DNA from: JBKEBX01 sp047974615
GTDB lineage: Bacteria; Bacillota; Clostridia; Lachnospirales; CAMZNU01
Length of the DNA stretch: 5,961 nt
Direction of reading: 5' to 3'
NCBI GenBank assembly: GCA_047974615.1
Contig: JBKECM010000146.1
Span: 1 to 5,961, forward strand
Numbering within the stretch: the first letter of the stretch is position 1; each line of letters starts with the position of its first letter. The translations under genes and the position numbers were made by a program. A model generated the notes under the pieces. The model saw only the letters and a list, made by a program, of their open reading frames with translations. It was not told the DNA's origin and made no database searches. Of this stretch, positions 1-4,809 are shown piece after piece.

Positions 1-902
1 ATGTAAAAATCAAAAAAGAAATTTTACTTGATGATAATAGCGATTTTAGAGAACTTTGGAATAGAATTAGTCAAAAAACAGTTTATAGATACAATATTGA
101 TAACGATGATTTGAAAAAAGAAATTTTAAAAGGTATTTCTAAAATGGAAAAAATACCAAAGGTTGTTATCGAAAGACGTGTTGCTGATATTGAACAAAGT
201 TCTGTTTCTATAAGTTCAGTTGATAGAAGTTTTAAAACTGAAAAAGTAGAAATGGAAATGCCAAAACTTCCTGATATACTTAAAATAATGCTACTAGAGT
301 GTAATATTCCAAAGGCAATGGGGCGTGATATTCTAGTTGAATGTGGTAGAATTAATGAGTTTATTAATAATCCACAGTTGTTTTTAGAAAAACTCATTGA
401 GGTAATTAAAAATGCAAAAAATAGTCTTGCTGTTGACGGAATAAAGTATATTAAAGTCGATGGTGAAGAGTACGGAATACACGAGGTTTTTGATAGCGAA
501 GAGCTTGTGGCTTACCTTAATAAAAATGCACTAGCAGTTAATAATAGTATTTACGACCACGTTATTTATGATAGTGAGGGCGTGGAAAAATCTTTTGCAC
601 AAAAACTTGATAAGGACGAGGACGTAAAATTTTTCTTTAAAATACCTGATAAGTTCAAGATAAAAACACCATTAGGTAACTACAATCCAGACTGGGCTGT
701 CTATATGAATAAAGATGGTGTTGATAAAATGTATTTTGTTATTGAAACTAAAGGAAGTACAACTTTATTTGATTTAAGACATAGAGAAGAACTAAAAATA
801 CTTTATGGCAAGAAACACTTTGAGGCACTTGGAAAAAATGTGGAATATGAAGTGGCTAAGGAATGGGAAGGTGCTAAACGTTCTATAATAAGCAGATTTT
901 AA
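1..902 (+). CDS. res: Type III restriction enzyme Res subunit, C-terminal part (5' end outside window)
   Basis: The frame is open from the left edge (first full codon at 3) to the TAA at 900-902, giving 299 residues of the end of a larger protein. The TTG at 111 lies inside the open frame and is not a start. Res subunits are ATP-dependent DNA translocases of about 900-1000 residues that cut DNA in complex with the Mod methyltransferase. The helicase core lies outside the window. What remains is the linker and the C-terminal PD-(D/E)xK nuclease domain. The motif NPDWAV has its Asp codon at 690-692, and IETKGS has Glu at 744-746 and Lys at 750-752, so the spacing is D-x17-ExK. It is followed by LRHREELKI and GKKHFEAL, which is typical of Res C-termini. 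The catalytic residues are intact and there are no frameshifts, so the gene may be functional. Mod is not visible and should lie upstream. No terminator follows the stop. Confidence 0.88.
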   Translation, partial: VKIKKEILLDDNSDFRELWNRISQKTVYRYNIDNDDLKKEILKGISKMEKIPKVVIERRVADIEQSSVSISSVDRSFKTEKVEMEMPKLPDILKIMLLECNIPKAMGRDILVECGRINEFINNPQLFLEKLIEVIKNAKNSLAVDGIKYIKVDGEEYGIHEVFDSEELVAYLNKNALAVNNSIYDHVIYDSEGVEKSFAQKLDKDEDVKFFFKIPDKFKIKTPLGNYNPDWAVYMNKDGVDKMYFVIETKGSTTLFDLRHREELKILYGKKHFEALGKNVEYEVAKEWEGAKRSIISRF

Positions 903-1105
903 TGCAATTTATAAGATAAAATCTCAATACTATAATCACTTGCATGATAAACTAACCTATTTTCGTGGTCAATATGTCTACTCCAAAAATCTTGTAACTG
1001 GTGTTTTAGTGGCTCTAGTTTACCAGTACCTTCAAAGTGAGTACGCATAGTTTTCTTTAATTTTTTTTGTCTTGAATTTCCAAAGATGGTGCGATTATAA
1101 GTCTA
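899..1105 (-). pseudogene. YoeB/Txe-family toxin remnant (C-terminal two thirds)
   Basis: The complement frame from 1102 down to the stop at 899-901 reads FEGTGKLEPLKHQL, then FWSRHIDHENRLVY and ILSYKLH. This aligns closely with the second half of E. coli YoeB (FEGKGKPEPLKH, FWSRRITEEHRLVY, CRYHY). YoeB is a ribosome-dependent mRNA endonuclease normally paired with the YefM/Phd antitoxin. The equivalents of catalytic Glu46, Arg65 and His83 are retained. The terminal Tyr84 is replaced by a stop (CAT TAA instead of CAT TAY). The N-terminus is lost: the frame is closed by a stop at 1103-1105, the residues before FEGTG look shortened, and only an internal ATG at 1046-1048 (49 codons) is available with no clear ribosome binding site. 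No antitoxin gene lies upstream, where a DUF4143 relic begins instead. The family call is firm; loss of function is inferred from the missing N-terminus and C-terminal Tyr. Confidence 0.8.
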
Positions 1106-1109
1106 AAGT

Positions 1110-1370
1110 CAAATTGATATTGGACTTAAATATTTTATTTTAGGACAAACAAAACAGACTTTGTAAATATTTTAGAAAATGTCGTTTGCTTGGAGTTGTT
1201 AAGATGTGGATATAAAGTTTATATTGGTAAAGTTGGAAGTTAGGAAGTTGATTTTATCGCTACAAATGATAAAGGTAAGGAGCATTACTAAGTTGGAAAG
1301 TACCTTGAATATAGAATTGGTTTTTTATAAGGGTATAAAATAGATTAATGCTTTGTATTGGTTGTCATAA
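1110..1370 (+). pseudogene. DUF4143 ATPase (AAA family) C-terminal relic
   Basis: Three plus-strand stretches together match the C-terminal DUF4143 region of Clostridia ATP-binding proteins. First, DIGLKYFILGQTKQ (1116-1157). Then, after a frameshift near 1155, LENVVCLELLRCGYKVYIG followed by EVDFIATNDKGKEHY (1154-1288). Last, in another frame, GIK-stop-INALYWL (1332-1364), ending at TAA 1368-1370. In intact members the same order reads roughly DIGLR, ILENVVYLELLRRGY, EVDFVA, YYQV, GIKQINALDWLL. The copy is broken by a TAG where Lys is expected before EVDF, a TAA where Gln is expected in YYQV, a TAG where Gln is expected in GIKQ, at least two frameshifts, and loss of about 40 residues between YYQV and GIKQ. 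The N-terminal P-loop ATPase part is absent. The cellular role of these ATPases is poorly defined. This copy is certainly dead. Confidence 0.8.
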
Positions 1371-1375
1371 GGTAA

Positions 1376-1398
1376 AGGCACTTTTGAAAAAAGTGTTT
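1376..1398 (+). terminator. Weak hairpin after the DUF4143 relic
   Basis: CACTTTT (1379-1385), loop GAA, and AAAAGTG (1389-1395) form a perfect 7-bp stem, extendable outward by two G-U pairs and one A-T pair. It sits six bases after the ancestral stop of the DUF4143 relic, where a terminator is expected. Only three T follow directly, and the longer T run begins about 20 bases later, so termination strength is doubtful. Confidence 0.3.
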
Positions 1399-1443
1399 AA
1401 AATTTATTAAATTTTTTTTAGTCTTAACTTGACACGCTAATGA

Positions 1444-1616
1444 TGCCAATTTATTTTTAGTGGATTAACAGCAGTAATAGGGAAATCATTTGTAGAAAAA
1501 AATCCTAGACTAATGCCAACTATGATGAAACGTGACTTAGGTATAGGAATTACAGCAACTTTAGATAGAGTAACAAAAAAAGATAATCATCATACGAAGG
1601 TGCTGAAAAAGGTTAG
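1444..1616 (+). pseudogene. Coding-like fragment of an unidentified protein (C-terminal end)
   Basis: The frame from 1444 reads like real protein: SGLTAVIGKSF, then VEKNPRLMPTMMKRDLGIG and ITATLDRVTKKDN. If one base is missing near 1595-1600, the reading continues as YEGAEKG to a TAG at 1614-1616, which would be the natural C-terminus. Without that correction the frame runs on into unrelated sequence and ends at 1692. There is no start codon with a ribosome binding site at the left end (the frame is closed by TGA at 1441-1443), so this is a 3' fragment of about 55 residues. I do not recognise the family. The conserved look of the reading is an impression from composition, not a search result. 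Confidence 0.45.
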
Positions 1617-1631
1617 AAAAAAATTAATTTG

Positions 1632-1813
1632 GGAGTTTTTCAATAAGATAATTTCAATCGTACAGATTAGCCTCGCCACTAAGCGTAACTGAGGAAAGGT
1701 CATTTGACTTTTTCCTTACTCACTTAACGCAAAATCGTTGTTTTGCTTGTTTGTAAGGTCGCACTTCCTTGAAAATGCTTAAAAAATTTTCATTTTCTAA
1801 TCGAAAATTCTCC
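1632..1813. repeat. Possible small non-autonomous repeat element with imperfect inverted ends
   Basis: The left end GGAGTTTTTCAAT (1632-1644) and the complement of the right end, GGAGAATTTTCGAT (from 1800-1813), agree at most positions, as in imperfect terminal inverted repeats. The interior holds an imperfect hairpin (1683-1702 against 1705-1730) and a second hairpin GAAAATG/CATTTTC near 1771-1797. The segment is visibly richer in G and C than its flanks. On the minus strand one frame reads LENENFLSIFKEVRPYKQ and, after a stop, NDLSSVTLSGEANLYD, which looks like coding sequence interrupted by two stops. I see no clear target-site duplication. It could be a miniature transposable element, a multicopy intergenic repeat, a structured RNA or a gene relic. 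Confidence 0.35.
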
Positions 1814-1844
1814 TAGTTACTATACAAAAATTAGACTTCGACAT

Positions 1845-1867
1845 ATATTTTTATTACATAAAAATAT
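1845..1867. other. Perfect AT-rich inverted repeat
   Basis: ATATTTTTAT (1845-1854), a three-base loop, and ATAAAAATAT (1858-1867) form a perfect 10-bp stem. It has no GC base pairs and no associated gene end, so it may simply reflect base composition. A weak terminator of a lost gene is the alternative. Confidence 0.3.
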
Positions 1868-1906
1868 GCAAATACGTTCTCACTATTTTTGTTCACGTGT
1901 CCACAA

Positions 1907-2020
1907 CTATAATTTTTTTCTTTTTGACTTTAACAGCACCTTTTCATCATACAGTATCGTAACTGGTACGAAGTATTTGTGATGATGATTTGGTTTATCT
2001 TTAGGTGAAATTTTAATATA
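1907..2020 (-). pseudogene. Short minus-strand coding-like fragment, unidentified, frameshifted at an A run
   Basis: The complement frame opening after a stop at 2021-2023 reads SPKDKPNHHH, KYFVPVTILYDEKVLLK and SKRKKL, then stops at 1907-1909. Just before the stop lies a run of seven A; the adjacent frame continues past it as KIIVVDT until a stop at 1893-1895. Adding one base to the A run would join the two into a longer plausible protein, which suggests a slippage frameshift in a gene fragment. No start codon or ribosome binding site is evident. I cannot assign a family, and the fragment is short enough that chance is possible. Confidence 0.35.
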
Positions 2021-2092
2021 CTAGGTAGCATTGCAAAATGCAATAATGACATATCAATATTCAAAAAAGATGGCGTTTTTGAAACAAATGCT

Positions 2093-2129
2093 TAATAATA
2101 TAATGTATTTTTACGATATATATTATAAT
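2093..2129 (+). promoter_or_regulatory. Candidate promoter(s) for the maf gene
   Basis: TAAT (2093-2096), 15 bases, then TACGATAT (2112-2119) resembles the flagellar sigma-D/sigma-28 consensus TAAA-N15-GCCGATAT (three of four and six of eight matches). Two perfect TATAAT -10 boxes also occur (2099-2104 and 2124-2129), but neither has a good TTGACA partner at 17 bases. The tract is so AT-rich that matches by chance are likely. A flagellar sigma factor would make biological sense for a flagellin-modification gene. Confidence 0.25.
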
Positions 2130-2171
2130 TATGTAATTAATTATCTATAAAAAATCTAACTAATGTGGCAT

Positions 2172-2176
2172 GGAGG
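2172..2176 (+). promoter_or_regulatory. Shine-Dalgarno deciding the maf start
   Basis: GGAGG lies six bases before the TTG at 2183. The upstream in-frame GTG at 2165 has no ribosome binding site in front of it, and this GGAGG would fall inside its coding region. The TTG is therefore the better start. Confidence 0.75.
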
Positions 2177-2182
2177 CAAAAT

Positions 2183-4009
2183 TTGAATAATATAGTAGAA
2201 AAAAATTTAAAATTTATTAAAGATTTGGGTATTACTCTTGAGAAAAAAGATGAAAGTCCAAAAGTATATTATAAGAAAGATACGAAAGATGTAGTTCTTT
2301 CTGTACTTAAGGTTAATGGCCTTGAAAGACATATGTATAGTACTGTAGATGTTTTTGATGGTGTGAAAAAACAAGTTGAAAAACTTGATGTTAAAAGTGG
2401 TAATGTTTTAGTTATTTTTGGTGCAGGACTTTTTTATGAAGTTTTTGAAATTATAAAAAAATGGCGTGAGGTAGGCTCTGTTTTAGTCATAGAACCAGAC
2501 CCAGAAATTTTTTATCAAAATATTTTGCGTACAAATTTAGATTTTCAAACTGAAATTGCAAAATTTGATTTTTTAGTGGATTATGACATAACTTATGATA
2601 AAGTAATGGAATTTATTGTAAAAAATATAACTCACGCTAATTTTTTACCAACTATATTTCATTCTAATTTAGCTTATATTGATTTATATAAAAATTTATA
2701 TTTTGAGGCATTAAAGGCTTGTAGAACATTCGTTTCAAATATGACTATGACTTATAATACTTTAAGCTATTTTAATATAAATTCTACAGAAGGAATGGGA
2801 AAATGTATTCCAACTTTTTATGAAAAAGGATATAGCATAAATGACCTTAAAAACATTTGTGAAGGCAAACCAGCGATAATTGTTTCTACAGGACCTTCTT
2901 TAGTAAAAAACGTTAAATTATTACAAGAAGTGCAAGATAAGGCTGTAATCATTGCTGCCTATGTTGCTTTAAAAGTTTTAGAACCTCTTGGAATAAAGCC
3001 TCATTTTGTTGTATCTTTAGATGGTAAACAAGTTTTAGAGAAAAATCATAAAGAAGGCGATTTTTGTGAGAATTTAATATTATCAACTACAGGAAATATA
3101 GATTTTGTTGACTATAATAAGGGTAAGACATTTTTTTACAGCCATGCTGCTTATCCTCATTTTTTACGATATATAAAATCTCAAAATGCAGAAGTAGATT
3201 ATTTAGCAACGGGAGGTTCAGTTGCTAATAATGCAGCTTCGTTTGCAAAGTATATTGGCTGTAATAGAGTTATATTACTCGGTCAAGATTTAGCGTTTGA
3301 AGGAGAAAAGTCACATGCTTATGCCGATGGATTGGACCAAATAAAAACTAATAGAAAAAAAGTAAAAGGTTTTTTTGGAGAAGATGTTGAGTCATATGAT
3401 GTGTATTTAAAGTATAGAGATTGGTTTAAGGAGTATGCAAAAGTTTTTAGTGATAGCATAGATATGATTAATGCAACTGAAGGTGGCTGTTATATTGAAG
3501 GGTTTAATCACATAACTTTTAGAGAAGTCATAGATAAATATTTAGTAGATGACATTGGTTTATCATTTAATGAACATATCAATATTAAACCTACACGCGA
3601 AGATATTGAAAATACTATAAAAACTATGAAAAACGAATGTGAAATTTATCAAAAAACTTTAGTTAAACTGAGAGAAGTCATTAAGCATATTGATAAACTT
3701 AAAAAAATGTTTGAAAAAGGTGATCCTGATTTATCAAACCTAAGCAATGATTTAAAAAAACTAGATAAATTTGATAAGTTTTACGAAAAAAATGGAGAAG
3801 AATATAATTTTATAAAGTTAATTCAATACGTAAGTTTTATGGAGGAAAACAATGGCTATCCTTTAGATTATTCAGAAGATAGGATTATAGCAGAAAAGAA
3901 TTATAAGTACTATCATAAACTACTTTTTGCTATAGAAAAGGGTATTGATATTTTAAATGAAAGTATTGAAAAACTAGTGAAAATCAAGGAGGATAAGTAT
4001 GGTTTATAA
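2183..4009 (+). CDS. Maf/DUF115 flagellin glycosyltransferase-like protein
   Basis: This 608-residue protein (614 if the GTG at 2165 is used) belongs to the motility-associated factor family, whose members transfer nonulosonic acids such as pseudaminic or legionaminic acid onto flagellin in the cytoplasm. Numbering from the TTG, the N-terminal domain carries VIFGAGLFYE near 79-86 and IEPDPEIF soon after. The central MptE-like (DUF115) domain begins with KPAIIVSTGPSL (GPSL at about 237), continues with IKPHFVVSLDGK (Asp near 280) and TGGSVANNAASFA near 344, and includes ILLGQDLAFEGEKSHA (GQDLAF near 367). These are the conserved sialyltransferase-like core motifs. The last 140 residues are charged and helical, probably coiled coil. 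The motifs and length are normal and the frame is intact. The sugar donor cannot be read from the sequence. No flagellin or sugar-synthesis gene is in view. The 3' end overlaps the next gene by 11 bases, so the two are probably cotranscribed. Confidence 0.88.
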   Translation: MNNIVEKNLKFIKDLGITLEKKDESPKVYYKKDTKDVVLSVLKVNGLERHMYSTVDVFDGVKKQVEKLDVKSGNVLVIFGAGLFYEVFEIIKKWREVGSVLVIEPDPEIFYQNILRTNLDFQTEIAKFDFLVDYDITYDKVMEFIVKNITHANFLPTIFHSNLAYIDLYKNLYFEALKACRTFVSNMTMTYNTLSYFNINSTEGMGKCIPTFYEKGYSINDLKNICEGKPAIIVSTGPSLVKNVKLLQEVQDKAVIIAAYVALKVLEPLGIKPHFVVSLDGKQVLEKNHKEGDFCENLILSTTGNIDFVDYNKGKTFFYSHAAYPHFLRYIKSQNAEVDYLATGGSVANNAASFAKYIGCNRVILLGQDLAFEGEKSHAYADGLDQIKTNRKKVKGFFGEDVESYDVYLKYRDWFKEYAKVFSDSIDMINATEGGCYIEGFNHITFREVIDKYLVDDIGLSFNEHINIKPTREDIENTIKTMKNECEIYQKTLVKLREVIKHIDKLKKMFEKGDPDLSNLSNDLKKLDKFDKFYEKNGEEYNFIKLIQYVSFMEENNGYPLDYSEDRIIAEKNYKYYHKLLFAIEKGIDILNESIEKLVKIKEDKYGL

Positions 4010-4346
4010 TCAAGAATTTTTAAATGACTACTTAGAATATATTAAAAGTACCTTTAATACGCTTGAGGAAGTTGCAAATGAAATTATACGCAATGAAGGT
4101 AATGACAATAAAATAAAAGCAGTTTTTGAAGACTATATTAATCTTGTTAAGCTTATGGATTTTTGTATAGAAAAGGACAGTTTCTTTGTATTAAATACAG
4201 AAAAAGCTTTAAGTGTACTTAAAGACACTATGACAATATATGAAAGTAATGACTTGATACTCCTATACGATTTTATGTACTATGCTATGGCAAACGAAAT
4301 TATGCTTATGTTTCAAAGCCTTGATGCAAAATTATTAGAGAGTTAA
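3999..4346 (+). CDS. Small acidic helical protein of unknown function, coupled to maf
   Basis: This gene encodes 115 residues starting at an ATG that overlaps the maf stop by 11 bases. AAGGAGG at 3986-3992, six bases upstream, is an almost ideal Shine-Dalgarno, so translational coupling to maf is likely. The protein has no signal peptide, no membrane segment and no cysteine pairs or metal motif. It looks all-helical and acidic (NQEFLNDYLEYIKS, FEDYINLVKLMDF, LILLYDFMYYAMANEIM). The end, YYAMANEIMLMFQSLDAKL, is more hydrophobic and could be an interaction surface. I do not recognise a family with confidence. The position suggests a partner, chaperone or accessory of the Maf enzyme or its flagellin substrate; this is inferred from context only. 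It is the last gene of the unit, and the terminator-like hairpin at 4386-4439 follows 40 bases downstream. Confidence 0.75.
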   Translation: MVYNQEFLNDYLEYIKSTFNTLEEVANEIIRNEGNDNKIKAVFEDYINLVKLMDFCIEKDSFFVLNTEKALSVLKDTMTIYESNDLILLYDFMYYAMANEIMLMFQSLDAKLLES

Positions 4347-4356
4347 GTAAAAGTAC

Positions 4357-4385
4357 TTGACAAAGGTTTTAAAATATAGTATAAT
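4357..4385 (+). promoter_or_regulatory. Consensus sigma-A promoter of ylxM-ffh
   Basis: TTGACA (4357-4362), 17 bases, then TATAAT (4380-4385) is a perfect match in both boxes and in spacing. Transcription should start around 4391-4393, giving a leader of about 60 bases before the ylxM TTG. It lies ten bases after the stop of the preceding gene, so ylxM-ffh has its own strong promoter, as expected for essential genes. Confidence 0.88.
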
Positions 4386-4439
4386 GCGTAAGGTAAATAT
4401 ACTTAACTTAGGTTAAATAATTTATCTTATGCTTTTTTT
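4386..4439 (+). terminator. Terminator-like hairpin overlapping the ylxM-ffh transcription start
   Basis: The left arm GCGTAAGGTAAAT (4386-4398) pairs with ATTTATCTTATGC (4420-4432) over 13 positions, two of them G-U. An inner stem TTAAC/GTTAA (4403-4407, 4412-4416) closes the loop. Seven T follow directly (4433-4439). This is the form of an intrinsic terminator for the maf unit. The left arm starts immediately after the -10 box, so RNA started at the ylxM promoter would lack its first five to seven bases and should form only a weaker hairpin. An attenuator role for ylxM-ffh is the alternative. Confidence 0.65.
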
Positions 4440-4452
4440 GTGAGGTGATATT

Positions 4453-4791
4453 TTGGAGGATATTTTTAAAATTACAGTTATGTACGATTTATATTCACCT
4501 ATGCTTACAGATAAGCAGAAAAATATTTTTGAATTGTATTATATGAATGACTATTCTTTTTCAGAAATAGGTGAACTTTTAGATGTTTCAAAGGCTAGTG
4601 CTTTTGACCTTTTAAACAGAACGAAGGCTAAAATATTTGATTATGAAAAAAAACTTAAGCTTTACGAAAAATTTATTGAGCAACAAGAAATTTTATTAAA
4701 AATTAAAGAAGAACTAAATTTTTTGGAAGACAAAAGAGTTAACAAGGCTTTGGATAATTTGGAACTACTTATAAATAATATTAATGGCTGA
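4453..4791 (+). CDS. ylxM: YlxM/p13-family helix-turn-helix protein
   Basis: This gene encodes 112 residues from a TTG start, with GAGGTG (4442-4447) five bases upstream. YlxM is the small protein encoded just before ffh in many Firmicutes. It resembles the sigma-70 region 4 fold and is thought to modulate the signal recognition particle pathway. Residues 18-62 match the family: LTDKQKNIFELYYMNDYSFSEIGELL, split here as LTDKQKNIFELYY then NDYSFSEIGELL, followed by DVSKASAFDLLNRTKAKI. The C-terminal half is a charged helix, probably coiled coil. The usual SRQAVYD-like recognition helix is replaced by SKASAFD, which is a notable change. The length is normal. Only 18 bases separate its stop from the ffh start, so the two form an operon behind the promoter at 4357-4385. 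Confidence 0.9.
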   Translation: MEDIFKITVMYDLYSPMLTDKQKNIFELYYMNDYSFSEIGELLDVSKASAFDLLNRTKAKIFDYEKKLKLYEKFIEQQEILLKIKEELNFLEDKRVNKALDNLELLINNING

Positions 4792-4796
4792 TAATT

Positions 4797-4803
4797 GGAG
4801 GTG
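4797..4803 (+). promoter_or_regulatory. Shine-Dalgarno of ffh
   Basis: GGAGGTG sits six bases before the TTG at 4810, and the protein from that TTG begins MAFEGLSSKL, the standard Ffh N-terminus. The site fixes the non-ATG start. Confidence 0.85.
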
Positions 4804-4809
4804 TAGCAT

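Larger units (their letters stand above)
903..2164. other. 1.26-kb decayed intergenic tract without an intact gene
   Basis: No reading frame here is both long and started by a plausible ribosome binding site. The tract holds, in order: the YoeB relic (minus, to 1105), a DUF4143 ATPase relic (plus, 1110-1370), a hairpin (1376-1398), an unidentified coding-like fragment (plus, 1444-1616), a segment with imperfect inverted ends (1632-1813), a perfect AT-rich hairpin (1845-1867) and a minus-strand coding-like fragment (1907-2020). The last 140 bases are very AT-rich and probably contain the promoter of the following gene. The fragments point in both directions and belong to unrelated genes, which fits repeated insertion and deletion at the edge of an accessory region. 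Confidence 0.75.

Noticed and set aside
83..397. Minus-strand open frame of 104 codons opposite the res gene
   Set aside because: It lies wholly antisense to the clear Res reading frame, is rich in Ser/Ile/Leu as expected from the complement of AT-rich coding DNA, and has no supporting ribosome binding site.
1046..1048. Internal ATG giving a 49-codon mini-toxin from the YoeB relic
   Set aside because: The resulting protein lacks the N-terminal helices of YoeB and the terminal Tyr, and I see no ribosome binding site before it.
1429..1457. TTGACA-N17-TATTTT promoter-like sequence
   Set aside because: The -10 box matches only four of six and it precedes a fragment with no start codon; in this AT-rich relic tract it is not convincing.
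2030..2044. Small palindrome ATTGCA-AAA-TGCAAT
   Set aside because: A six-base stem with no T tract, gene end or paired copy nearby; likely chance.
2048..2098. Short plus-strand reading ISIFKKDGVFETNA before two stops
   Set aside because: Only about 15 codons look protein-like and no upstream continuation is found, so it cannot be supported as a gene or relic.
2165..2182. GTG at 2165 as the maf start
   Set aside because: It has no Shine-Dalgarno, while GGAGG at 2172-2176 is placed correctly for the TTG at 2183.
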